Position numbers and translations under genes: made by a program
Shown: positions 9,162-17,226 of the stretch, piece by piece
Numbering within the stretch: position 1 is the stretch's first letter
How the letters are laid out: each line of letters starts with the position of its first letter
The notes under the pieces: model-generated
Told to the model about the DNA's origin: nothing
What the model saw: the letters and a program-made list of their open reading frames with translations, nothing else
Database searches by the model: none
Assembly: GCA_031287715.1 (NCBI GenBank)
Contig: JAITSN010000033.1
Coordinates: forward strand, 1 to 35,663
Reading direction: 5' to 3'
From: Mediterranea sp. (in: CFB group bacteria)
Lineage (GTDB): Bacteria; Bacteroidota; Bacteroidia; Bacteroidales; Bacteroidaceae
DNA: 35,663 nt

Positions 9162-9611
9162 TTAATGGATGCAATAATTAATGATTGTTCTTTTATGCGA
9201 TTCTTTATGCTCTAAAAGGGCAATTTGGTCTAATTTAAAGTTTAGTGTCATAACGGTGAAGTTCCCTAATCCCTTTGAATAAAAGAAACCGATATATCCA
9301 AATGCGCCCCCCGAAGCAAAGGTCCGGATACAATTATTAAGTTGCTTCGGATCAACCCGTTTGATGTGCCAATCACTTTTTTTGAAGATGCGCTTCCCGA
9401 TGATACGTTTGACTGTAATAGAGTCCCCGGCATCAATCGTATATACCGGCATAAAACAAAAAAGCGCAATGTTTAACGACAAAAGCAGCAAGGATACTGC
9501 AATACCGGTTTCAAGCCACCAGAAAGAATATGCGGTAAACAAAACAAGCATCGTTGTTATGATGATGACAAACAACGACGGTTTGAAAAAAGTTTTTTTA
9601 TTCTTCATCAC
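9162..9611 (-). CDS. Small membrane protein with a bacterial PH-like domain
   Basis: This 149-residue protein has two adjacent membrane segments (~residues 12-30 and 34-55). A soluble beta-rich part follows, beginning MPVYTIDAGDSITVKRIIGK. The 'y.id.dgi.vkr.ig.k.f...di' pattern resembles bacterial PH (bPH) domains of membrane-anchored proteins. I do not recognise a specific family. It sits 12 nt upstream of the S66 peptidase gene in the same direction, and so may be co-expressed with it. No catalytic motif is visible. A cytoplasmic orientation of the PH-like domain is an inference. Confidence 0.65.
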   Translation of the reverse strand: MMKNKKTFFKPSLFVIIITTMLVLFTAYSFWWLETGIAVSLLLLSLNIALFCFMPVYTIDAGDSITVKRIIGKRIFKKSDWHIKRVDPKQLNNCIRTFASGGAFGYIGFFYSKGLGNFTVMTLNFKLDQIALLEHKESHKRTIINYCIH

Positions 9612-9734
9612 TTATATTTATTAGAAACTGTTTGTTTAAATCCGTTATAAAGATAACGCCGCCGGTATTCATCGCCAAATTTTCCAGCCCTCTTTTATTT
9701 GGAATGAAAAGACGCTTCGTAAAAACCGAAAAAC

Positions 9735-9780
9735 AAATTACCCCGGCTTTGATCGTAAAATCAAAAACCGGGGTAGTTTT
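9735..9780. terminator. Intrinsic terminator downstream of the hybrid regulator
   Basis: TACCCCGG (9739-9746) pairs with CCGGGGTA (9768-9775), and inner TTTGAT/ATCAAA extends the stem around CGTAAA. There is a T-rich tail on both strands (GTTTT on plus, TTTGTTTTT on minus). It lies ~40 nt after the regulator's stop on the minus strand. Confidence 0.75.
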
Positions 9781-9815
9781 AAGGAATATATCGACGGTTT
9801 CCCGTTACGGTTGTC

Positions 9816-12800
9816 CTACCAGATTGTTTTAAGGAGCATTTTCTTCTTCTGGTCGCGGTAGCTTTTCGGAGTCATGCCGTGTACTTGCATAAACAGTTTG
9901 AAGAAGCTGCTGCGACTGGCAAAACCAACCTTGCCGACAATATCATCAACAGAAAGGTTCGTGGCTACCAGCAATTTCTCCGTCACGTTCAAGCGATAGG
10001 CGCGGATGATCTCGTTCGGGGTTTTCCGGGTGATGCCTTTCAGGCGACCGTAAAATTCCTGTGTGGTGCAGTTCAGTTCTTTGCTGATCATTTCTACGGA
10101 CAGTTCGGTGTCTTTCATATTCTTTTCTATGTAGGCAATCATTGTTTCATAGAAAATTTTGTCTTCCGCCGTAGCAAAATGCTCATCACCGAGTTCAAAG
10201 ACATTATCCCCTCCGGAGTTGAGGTAAGCCTGTACTTTCTTGTACTGCATCAAACCGGCGATTTCCTTCATCAGCTCGTCCAGCCTGAATGGTTTGGGCA
10301 CATAGAGATCCGCTCCGGCTTCCATGGCGGCTCTCCTTTCATCGCCACGGTTGGCCGAAGAAAGCAATACGCAGGGGATATGGGAAATGGCCGTATCTAC
10401 CTTAACCATTTTGGTTAGCTCAATGCCATCCACCACAGGCATATTCGCCTTTATGATCAGCAGGTCGTATCTGCCGGTATGCAGGCGTTCAACAACGTCT
10501 TCCGACTCCGTCATCGCATCAATATTATATGTTTCGTGCAGCAGGTCGGTCAACAGGCTGTGTATATCGGCATTGTTGTCCACAAGCAGGATCGAGTTCT
10601 TTCCTGCATTGTATTTTGTCTTTGCCGGTTCACACAGGTTGTATTTCTTGGGAAGAACGATGGAGGGCAGTTGTTCGCTTCCTTCTTCCATTTCGTTTTC
10701 TTCGATCTCAGTCACATATTCCGGCACGCTGACGGTGTATACCACCCTGTCGCCGATTTGTTCCGTTTCAATATGTCCGTTCAAGTCCTGGGTTATGCCG
10801 TAGTTGACGGCCAGTATGCGGCTGTCGAAGGTTGAGAAGTCGGCGCGGCCTTCATCCTCCAGAACGTCAATCGCATGGCTGTAATCGAAATTACCGTCCT
10901 TGACAATCATATGGGAAGCCGGCAATTCTCCGGTGTAGGCAACAACGATTTGTAAACAGGCATCGCTTACGGTCAGCTCAATGAATACCATTCCTTTTTC
11001 TTTCACGTTGATAAAGGCGTTGGCCAGCAGGTTGCCAATCAAACGGCACAGGTAGTAGCTGTCCGACACCCAATACAGCCCGTTCTTGATCCGGATCTGA
11101 TAATTGATCTTGCGTTCGTTCGCCTGCTCTATGAATGCGGAGGCCAAAGCGTCGGCCAGTTCCGACACCGGCAGGCAAACCACATGGTGGGCGCTTTCCT
11201 TAGCTTCGAGTATGCGCAGTTCGTTTATATCGTAAACAAATCCTTTCAGCTGCTCGGTATTGTTCTGGATCAGCGTGATATACTTCCGTATATCTTCGCG
11301 GACTTCCGGGTTGGACAGGATCTTGGCCGAAGAGTTTTGTATCAATGCCAAAGGCCCATACAGTTCGTTGGACATGCCGGCGAAAAACTCCAGCTTGGCG
11401 CGGGTTTCCGAATCGTGGAATTTCTGTTCCACCGCAACAATAAAAGCCTCTTTGCGGCGATCCACATACCAGATAACGCCCCAACGGACGACATATAATA
11501 TACCTCCTGCTATCAAGAAGTACAGAAGATACGCCCACCAGGTCTGATACCAGCGGGGTAGTATACGTATCGTAATCTGTGAAACGGGGCTTTCCTTGCC
11601 TGTTACATTATTGCGGTATTTGACCGACAAGGTGTATTTGCCCGAAGGCAGATACGTAAAGAATGCCGTATTTACGTTCCCATTCTCTACCCAATTGCCG
11701 CCCAGCTCGTTCAGTTTATAGAAATAGGAGTATTCTTTGCCGTCAATATAGTCGTTGGCGACAAAAGAAACGCCGAATACGTTCTGTGCATTGCTCAAAC
11801 GGATGGTTTGCCTGCTGCGTTTGCTCACCAAGTAATCATAGATATTGCACCGTTTTCCGAAAATAGACAATCCGTTGAATACAATATCGGGCGCATAGTC
11901 CTGCTGCACAAAATCATTTTCGTTGATCGTAACAAAACCGTTCTCGCCGCCAAAGAGCAGAAGGCCGGTCAGCGGGTCTTTAAAACAGGCGCCGTCACTA
12001 AATTCAACCACCATCTTGTCTTCGGCCTGCTTGCACAGGTACGACGTTGCTTTTTCCATATTGAATTTAACGATTCCGCGGTTCGTGCTCAACCAGAGGT
12101 TGCCGCTATTGTCTTCCAGAATGCCATGTACCGTTTTATGCAGGAAGCCGTTCGTTTCGTTGAACAAGGTTTTTTCCGTCCCGACCATTTTGGCTAAACC
12201 TTCGCCTGTGGCAAACCAGTAGCCTTCGCTGTTCTTCAAGATGGAGAACACATCGTTCTGCGGCTGGTTCTCGCCTTTGGCAAACAGGAAGTTTTCTATG
12301 CGTTCGCTGCCGCTGTCGACCTTGCAGGCGCCGTTTCCTTGCGTGCCGAACCACACCGTTCTTTCGTCTTCCTTATAGGCGACGGTAAACATGTTTGCCG
12401 CTTCACTGCCGTTTCCGGCATAGATGCGTTTGGCCGACGCAATGATAGGCGAGTCGGGCGTTCCCACCAGATGTACCTTCACCAATCCTTCGCCCGAAGT
12501 AGCGATCCAAAGAATGGAATCGTTTATTTCACAAATCGCCCGAACTAACTTCACCGGCTTTCCGTCGGCAACGATCGGTATGTTTTTTATCCGGCGCTCC
12601 TGATAAGAATAATAGTCGATGCCGTTTTCCGTTCCTATCCACAGTAAATTCTTCGAGCTGCGCGCAAACGCATTCACCGTCGTGCTGCCCAGCAGGCTGT
12701 TATACGGAAGAAAAAATTCAGAGCGGCTGCCCGTTCCCTGTTCGGGAGTGTATCCCTGCATATTCACGATGCCGTTCCCTGCGCTGCCGATCCACAACGT

Positions 12801-13859
12801 TTGCCTGTCATCCCGGTAAAGCGCTGTAATGGGAGTATGGATCGAATTGCTCAGGCTGGCAGACAAGACGGCGCCCAATGAAGAAGCCTCATTGAACAGC
12901 ATATAAACTCCCTGGCCATTAGTGCCGATCCAGACAATATCCTGATAGCGGTCTTTACACAGGCTCAGCACGCCCGGACGAAACGCAATTTCATCCACCT
13001 GGTATTGGCTCCGCTGTTCGGGCATGTTTTTGATCCGCACCATCCCACCATTGGTAAAGCCGATATAAAAATCGCCGGCATATTTTATAATGGAAGAAAT
13101 ATCTCCGTTTTTAGTTACCAGAGAGTTTACATCCTGTATGTAGTATTTGGTCTTATCAGCGATGTTGTATTCGTAAAGCGTTAGCGTTGCGTCCACAAGA
13201 TAAATGGCGCTGTCTTCGTAAAAACACCACAAAACAGCCTCCTGATGTTTGAAAACACTTTGGGGAATCAGCTTAACCTCATCGCCCGTACGCTGGACGG
13301 AGAAACTCAGAGGATTGCCGTTCTCCATAAATACCCATAACGTATTATCTCGGTCGATAAATACATTAATTACATTCTCAAAAGAAAGTTCGTTTACCGG
13401 TATTTTCTGGAAAGCATCTTCGCCGGTATGATAGTACGATATGGAATTATCTTCCTTGACAACGTAAATGTCATGGGTAGGACTCATGGCGACCTTCGTA
13501 CTCAAATCAAACTGATCAAAAACTTTGACCGTTTGTTTGGGATGGTCAATCCGGTTCAACCCATAGTTGGTCAATACCCAAAACACGTTATTCCCAGCCT
13601 CGAAAATATCCCCTATGGTTTGGCCGGTAAGATAAGCCTGTTCCTCGGTTGTCTGGAAGTTTTGGATCCTCAATCCGTCATACGTATTCAACCCGTCGTT
13701 TGTCCCAAACCACATCAGCCCGTTCCTGTCTTGATAAACAGAAGCTACTACGGCATCCGATAATCCGTCTTTCTCCGTGTACTGTCTGAAGCTATACGCC
13801 CCCGCATATTCTACACAAAACAAAAATGCCAATGTAAAAGATAAAAACAATCTTTTCAT
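9816..13859 (-). CDS. Hybrid two-component regulator with substituted phosphorelay residues
   Basis: This ~1347-residue protein starts at the ATG 13859-13857, which gives a signal peptide (MKRLFLSFTLAFLFCVEYAG). A 24-nt longer frame exists but would bury the signal. Domains in order are: periplasmic propeller repeats (~25-690; repeated WFGTxxG/LWIGT motifs), a Y_Y_Y-like domain (~700-765), a membrane helix (~775-797), a histidine-kinase core (~810-1045), a receiver (~1085-1200) and an AraC-type HTH (~1240-1340). The kinase dimerisation motif reads FFAGMSNELYGPLALI, where the family normally has the phospho-accepting His: SHE has become SNE (codon 11369-11367). The ATP lid is also eroded (VAYTGELP instead of a DTGIGI type). 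The receiver reads YDLLIIKANMP, with Lys (10451-10449) where the phosphorylated Asp normally sits. The HTH looks intact. No SusCD or glycoside hydrolase genes adjoin it, so its ligand is unknown. Confidence 0.9.
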   Translation of the reverse strand: MKRLFLSFTLAFLFCVEYAGAYSFRQYTEKDGLSDAVVASVYQDRNGLMWFGTNDGLNTYDGLRIQNFQTTEEQAYLTGQTIGDIFEAGNNVFWVLTNYGLNRIDHPKQTVKVFDQFDLSTKVAMSPTHDIYVVKEDNSISYYHTGEDAFQKIPVNELSFENVINVFIDRDNTLWVFMENGNPLSFSVQRTGDEVKLIPQSVFKHQEAVLWCFYEDSAIYLVDATLTLYEYNIADKTKYYIQDVNSLVTKNGDISSIIKYAGDFYIGFTNGGMVRIKNMPEQRSQYQVDEIAFRPGVLSLCKDRYQDIVWIGTNGQGVYMLFNEASSLGAVLSASLSNSIHTPITALYRDDRQTLWIGSAGNGIVNMQGYTPEQGTGSRSEFFLPYNSLLGSTTVNAFARSSKNLLWIGTENGIDYYSYQERRIKNIPIVADGKPVKLVRAICEINDSILWIATSGEGLVKVHLVGTPDSPIIASAKRIYAGNGSEAANMFTVAYKEDERTVWFGTQGNGACKVDSGSERIENFLFAKGENQPQNDVFSILKNSEGYWFATGEGLAKMVGTEKTLFNETNGFLHKTVHGILEDNSGNLWLSTNRGIVKFNMEKATSYLCKQAEDKMVVEFSDGACFKDPLTGLLLFGGENGFVTINENDFVQQDYAPDIVFNGLSIFGKRCNIYDYLVSKRSRQTIRLSNAQNVFGVSFVANDYIDGKEYSYFYKLNELGGNWVENGNVNTAFFTYLPSGKYTLSVKYRNNVTGKESPVSQITIRILPRWYQTWWAYLLYFLIAGGILYVVRWGVIWYVDRRKEAFIVAVEQKFHDSETRAKLEFFAGMSNELYGPLALIQNSSAKILSNPEVREDIRKYITLIQNNTEQLKGFVYDINELRILEAKESAHHVVCLPVSELADALASAFIEQANERKINYQIRIKNGLYWVSDSYYLCRLIGNLLANAFINVKEKGMVFIELTVSDACLQIVVAYTGELPASHMIVKDGNFDYSHAIDVLEDEGRADFSTFDSRILAVNYGITQDLNGHIETEQIGDRVVYTVSVPEYVTEIEENEMEEGSEQLPSIVLPKKYNLCEPAKTKYNAGKNSILLVDNNADIHSLLTDLLHETYNIDAMTESEDVVERLHTGRYDLLIIKANMPVVDGIELTKMVKVDTAISHIPCVLLSSANRGDERRAAMEAGADLYVPKPFRLDELMKEIAGLMQYKKVQAYLNSGGDNVFELGDEHFATAEDKIFYETMIAYIEKNMKDTELSVEMISKELNCTTQEFYGRLKGITRKTPNEIIRAYRLNVTEKLLVATNLSVDDIVGKVGFASRSSFFKLFMQVHGMTPKSYRDQKKKMLLKTIW

Positions 13860-13913
13860 AGCGCAAAGTCTTTCAATTTCCATTGTGTCGTTATATTAGT
13901 TATAGTCAAGCGA

Positions 13914-13943
13914 CAAATTTAATCAATAAGGGTTAACTTCAAA
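13914..13943 (-). promoter_or_regulatory. Promoter of the hybrid regulator gene
   Basis: On the minus strand TTTG (13943-13940) and TAAATTTG (13921-13914) are separated by 18 nt. This matches the Bacteroidetes -33 TTTG and -7 TAnnTTTG elements. The regulator's ATG lies ~55 nt downstream. Confidence 0.6.
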
Positions 13944-13997
13944 ACAATCTATTTGTTTATTTTCTCGAAGAAACAAAAAAGCAGACACATTTCATTT

Positions 13998-14036
13998 GCA
14001 ATTACCATTTACCATTTCGTATTCAACAGCAAATGG
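13998..14036. repeat. TACCATTT-type inverted repeat after the decayed fic gene
   Basis: TTACCATTTACCATTT on the left is mirrored by AAATGGTAAATGATAA on the right around a ~13-nt centre. The same motif family recurs at 31435-31524 and 31889-31921. It may act as a terminator or be a repeat remnant. Confidence 0.55.
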
Positions 14037-14049
14037 TAAATGATAAATT

Positions 14050-14490
14050 TCATTCATTCTCCTCGTAATAATACGAATAATCAATGCCTTAATACCTATG
14101 CTGTCCACAGGACTTATTCGCATAGCATTGAGATAGTCGTTCTTGCTGATTTTACTCCAGTCTACGCATTTCTTCAGAGAGCGTTTCAGCATCAGATCAA
14201 GCCAAAGGCGTGCGCTTCTTCCGTTACCTTCCATGAATGGATGTGCGATATTCATCTCCACATATTTATCGACAATCTCATTCAACGTTGTTTCAGGCAT
14301 TCGTTCAATGGTGGGCAAAGTAGTATTGAAGTATTGACAGGATGCATCTTTGCTTATGCTTTTTTCTTGCTTTGTCCGTCTATGGTATTTTTTGTATTGC
14401 TGATCATACTTATACGAATTAAATATCCGGTTCCTCATCACTCTTTGCCTTGCAAAAAGCCTCTTTCAATTCGTTTATTCTATCTTTCAT
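14050..14490 (-). pseudogene. Decayed Fic-family gene
   Basis: An ATG at 14490-14488 opens MKDRINELKEAFCKAKSDEE-PDI and then hits TAA. One base added in the following T-run would continue the frame as FNSYKYDQQYKKYHR. The rest reads PTIERMPETTLNEIVDKYVE followed by MNIAHPFMEGNGRSARLW, an intact Fic motif (HPFxxGNGRxxR), then CVDWSKISKNDYLNAMRISP. After GIKA the frame is lost. In another frame the DNA reads IDYSYYYEENE then TGA (14052-14050), which resembles the usual C-terminus of this Fic subgroup, so a deletion removed the segment in between. A 150-residue open frame (14441-13992) still spans the Fic motif and could in principle be translated. TATATTTG upstream (14520-14513) is a promoter-like -7 box. 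I infer loss of function. Confidence 0.7.
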
Positions 14491-14605
14491 GGCAATTCTT
14501 TTTTGTGTGCTACAAATATAATAATTTTAAGCCTTTAAGATTTACAGCCTCGACGGCCTCTGTCCCTTTGGAGAGTTGCCGTGCCGGTTATTACCCCGAA
14601 TTTAT

Positions 14606-14613
14606 TATGTTTG
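14606..14613 (+). promoter_or_regulatory. Promoter-like -7 box for the Fic gene
   Basis: TATGTTTG fits TAnnTTTG and lies ~40 nt before the Fic start codon. No clear -33 TTTG is seen at 18-21 nt, so this is weakly supported. Confidence 0.3.
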
Positions 14614-14653
14614 TGAAGCAAACCAATAACTAAGGCTAAAGAAAAGGGGATAT

Positions 14654-15463
14654 ATGATGAATGATTTTGACGGTTATACCAGGCAGGGCGAGCCAGAGAA
14701 AAGAGAAAAAAGCTACGTGTGGCAAACGGCAATCGGCTTGCAGGACGTTGACGGCTTGAAACCCTCTTCGTATCTTATCGAAACCGCAAAGCAAAATATT
14801 GAAGGCGGCATCACAATTGATGAGGTAAAAAAGCGGATAGACAGCTACTACAAAGCCGCACCGGCAAGAGACGGAGCCGGCAGAACGGAAGAAGCCGACA
14901 AGGTTTCCGTCAGGATTACAGAGCTATTGTCGGAAAAGGCTTTCAGTTTTTCTCCTGTCGAATACATCACGACCCACAAACGCCTCTTTGAGGATATTTA
15001 TACCTGTGCGGGCAACATCCGCGATTACAACATCAGCAAAGCCGAGTGGGTGCTTAACGGGGAAACTGTTTATTATGCAAGCGCCGGGAATATCCGTGCA
15101 ACGCTCGACTATGATTTTGAACAGGAGAAAAAGTTTAGCTACCAAGGGCTAAACCTGCAACAAACCGTTTCGCATGTCGCCGCATTTGCGTCCGGCCTGT
15201 GGCAAATCCATGCGTTCGGTGAAGGAAACACAAGAACCACGGCCGTATTTATCATCAAATACTTAAAAACATTCGGGTTTGATGTCAATAACGATTTGTT
15301 CGCCAAACACTCCTGGTATTTCCGCAATGCGCTTGTTCGCGCCAATTACAATGATTTTAAAAACAACATCCACGCTACAAACGAATACCTGGAACGTTTT
15401 TTCGGAAACCTGCTGCTTAGCGAGAATAACAGTCTGAAAAACCGGGAATTACTTGCACGCTGA
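14654..15463 (+). CDS. Fic-family protein with an N-terminal VbhA-like regulatory segment
   Basis: This 269-residue protein carries the Fic fold. The catalytic loop is IHAFGEGNTRTTAVF, with H186 in the HxFx(D/E)GN core. The usual GNGRxxR is altered to GNTRTTA, so the third position after GN is Thr and the last Arg is Ala; I recall the same GNTRTTAVF variant in Bacteroidales homologues. The N-terminal ~65 residues (IETAKQNIEGGITIDEVKKR) resemble VbhA-type inhibitory helices that are often a separate antitoxin, though the (S/T)xxxE(G/N) motif is not matched exactly. Fic enzymes usually transfer AMP from ATP to protein hydroxyls; the target here is unknown. The first two codons are both ATG, so the start could be 14654 or 14657. 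It faces the HigBA pair. Confidence 0.85.
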   Translation: MMNDFDGYTRQGEPEKREKSYVWQTAIGLQDVDGLKPSSYLIETAKQNIEGGITIDEVKKRIDSYYKAAPARDGAGRTEEADKVSVRITELLSEKAFSFSPVEYITTHKRLFEDIYTCAGNIRDYNISKAEWVLNGETVYYASAGNIRATLDYDFEQEKKFSYQGLNLQQTVSHVAAFASGLWQIHAFGEGNTRTTAVFIIKYLKTFGFDVNNDLFAKHSWYFRNALVRANYNDFKNNIHATNEYLERFFGNLLLSENNSLKNRELLAR

Positions 15464-15506
15464 ACCTATCAGGTAAAGAAAAACGCTTCAATCGGCCACA
15501 CACGTT

Positions 15507-15818
15507 TTATACCACGGCTGCCATCTTGCGTATTTGGGCCAGGCGTTCGCTCAGTTTGCTGTCCTTTTGTGCGACCTGCAGATTATATTTAAGCTGCAAG
15601 CGCATCAATGAATCGGCAGGAACACCTAAAGCGGCTTCAAACATCATCGCCGTTTGAGTGGTAAGCGGCCGACGTTCGTTCAATACGTCGTTCAACGCCT
15701 TATACGACATTCCCATTCGCTTTGCAAGACAGGTTTGAGAAATGCCGCGATATTCGATTTCATCTTTCAATACCTCACCGGGATGTGTCGGGGTGTATCC
15801 ATATCCTAAACTACCCAT
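15507..15818 (-). CDS. higA: HigA-family antitoxin (XRE HTH)
   Basis: This 103-residue protein opens with HPGEVLKDEIEYRGISQTCL, the HigA signature, and continues as a XRE helix-turn-helix (LAKRMGMSYKALNDVLNERR then PLTTQTAMMFEAALGV). HigA binds and neutralises HigB and represses its own promoter. It follows higB by 7 nt on the same strand, the toxin-first order typical of higBA. The C-terminal ~30 residues are basic and helical. Confidence 0.92.
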   Translation of the reverse strand: MGSLGYGYTPTHPGEVLKDEIEYRGISQTCLAKRMGMSYKALNDVLNERRPLTTQTAMMFEAALGVPADSLMRLQLKYNLQVAQKDSKLSERLAQIRKMAAVV

Positions 15819-15825
15819 AATTGTT

Positions 15826-16143
15826 TTATTTATAATGATTTGACAAGTCTATTATATCACATATCGTCACAATCGTTTCGGAAACTACTTTGGTTGTTTT
15901 GAATTCAATACGGTATTGGTCATTCACACGGACGGATTCCAATCCCTCTTTGTCGCCATGCAGCACCTTATAATGCAAACCGTTGTACTTGAAAAGGTCT
16001 TCAACGACGGCAACAGATTCCAAAACATCGAGCGTTTTACGGTACTTCAATATAACCTGCGGCTGGAAACGACGCTTCTTATCCATCGTCTTTCCATCCT
16101 CGTACAGCTCCCGCAAATATGCTTTATCAAACTTTATCTCCAC
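15826..16143 (-). CDS. higB: HigB-family toxin (RelE/ParE superfamily)
   Basis: This 105-residue protein resembles HigB-like ribosome-dependent mRNA interferases. It has an N-terminal helical part (LRELYEDGKTMDKKRRFQPQ), then LFKYNGLHYKVLHGDKEGLE, and the core strand SVRVNDQYRIEFKTT typical of the family ('s.rvn.qyRi.F'). The protein should cleave mRNA on ribosomes when HigA is lost. A well-formed promoter lies just upstream, and higA follows 7 nt after the stop. Confidence 0.9.
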   Translation of the reverse strand: MEIKFDKAYLRELYEDGKTMDKKRRFQPQVILKYRKTLDVLESVAVVEDLFKYNGLHYKVLHGDKEGLESVRVNDQYRIEFKTTKVVSETIVTICDIIDLSNHYK

Positions 16144-16165
16144 ATTCGTTTCCTTATTAATATAG

Positions 16166-16196
16166 CAAAGGTAGCGTTATCTCCCGTTTCCACAAA
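16166..16196 (-). promoter_or_regulatory. Promoter of the higBA operon
   Basis: On the minus strand TTTG (16196-16193) and TACCTTTG (16173-16166) are separated by 19 nt and lie 23 nt before the higB ATG. HigA family members usually bind such a promoter; no clear operator palindrome was found. Confidence 0.65.
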
Positions 16197-16229
16197 AAAG
16201 AGGATATTTCAAGAAGTACTTCAATCCGG

Positions 16230-17132
16230 TTAGAACAGTCTGTCGGGATACTCTCCCGCATCGACCAGCTGTTGTATTTTATCAACAACACCCTGGCGGT
16301 CGGCCGCATAAGTCACTCCAAACCATTTGGATGTTGTGTCCAGCACTTTGACGCGCGCAATACCCGCGTTGACCAGCTGGTTCACGGCCAGCGGGATGAA
16401 GTATTCGCTCTTGGGGTTGTTGATGTTTTCTTTCAGGAAGTCGACGAAGATCTCTTCCGAGTACCGGAAGTAATCGGGCGTGAAGCCCCACATATTCATG
16501 GATACGGGCGTATGGTCGGCAAGGATTACCGTTTCGCCGTTTTCATCCTTGAACGATACGTTCCCGTCGATACGTTCGATGGCAGTGCGTTCGACAACCG
16601 TGGTCAGGTAGCCCCCGGCATCCGTAGCGCATACGCCGCGGGCAACGGAGCCGCTTTCGCTCAGCGTGTTGCCGACACGGTATCCCACCATGCAGTAATC
16701 ATTTTCCTTGCCGTTCATCCCTGCCAGCTGCCCGCCCAATACGGCAAAGCTGTCGCGGCCGTAGAAATCGTCGGCATTGATCACCGCAAAGGGTTCGTTG
16801 ATCACTTCCTTGCCCATCAGCACGGCGTGGTTCGTTCCCCAGGGTTTCACCCGGTCGGCGGGCGCGGTGAATCCGGCCGGCAGATTGTCGATGGCCTGGA
16901 ATACGACCGCTGTGGGGATGTGGTTCTCGTATTTGCTGATGATCTTTTGGCGGAAGTCTTCTTCAAAATCCTTGCGGATAACAAAGACTACTTTGCCGAA
17001 CCCTCCGCGGATGGCGTCGAAGATGGAATAATCCATGATCGTTTCGCCGCTTGGGCCAAGCCCGTCCAATTGTTTCAATCCTCCATAACGGCTGCCCATG
17101 CCGGCAGCAAGTACAAATAAAGTTGGTTTCAT
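16230..17132 (-). CDS. Sugar-nucleotidyltransferase family protein
   Basis: This 300-residue protein begins with the NTP-transferase signature FVLAAGMGSRYGGLKQLDGL, the GxGxRxxxxxK-type nucleotide-binding loop. INADDFYGRDSF near residue 120 carries the metal-binding acidic residues. SMNMWGFTPDYF and the C-terminal EYFIPLAVNQLV fit a GT-A-like pyrophosphorylase domain. No hexapeptide (LbH) acetyltransferase extension is present. Such proteins couple NTP to a sugar-1-phosphate; the sugar cannot be told. A -7-like TACATTTG lies on the minus strand at 17191-17184. The MATE gene upstream ends 94 nt before this start. Confidence 0.85.
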   Translation of the reverse strand: MKPTLFVLAAGMGSRYGGLKQLDGLGPSGETIMDYSIFDAIRGGFGKVVFVIRKDFEEDFRQKIISKYENHIPTAVVFQAIDNLPAGFTAPADRVKPWGTNHAVLMGKEVINEPFAVINADDFYGRDSFAVLGGQLAGMNGKENDYCMVGYRVGNTLSESGSVARGVCATDAGGYLTTVVERTAIERIDGNVSFKDENGETVILADHTPVSMNMWGFTPDYFRYSEEIFVDFLKENINNPKSEYFIPLAVNQLVNAGIARVKVLDTTSKWFGVTYAADRQGVVDKIQQLVDAGEYPDRLF

Positions 17133-17183
17133 AATTTTCTGTATTTATTTAAAAGTATGTGATCAATTTGGTTGCTTATGTCG

Positions 17184-17191
17184 CAAATGTA
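17184..17191 (-). promoter_or_regulatory. Promoter-like -7 box for the nucleotidyltransferase gene
   Basis: TACATTTG on the minus strand fits TAnnTTTG and lies ~50 nt before the start codon at 17132. No clear -33 element at standard spacing. Confidence 0.3.
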
Positions 17192-17226
17192 CAAAATTCC
17201 ATCAACGGAAGACCGATATGCTCCGT

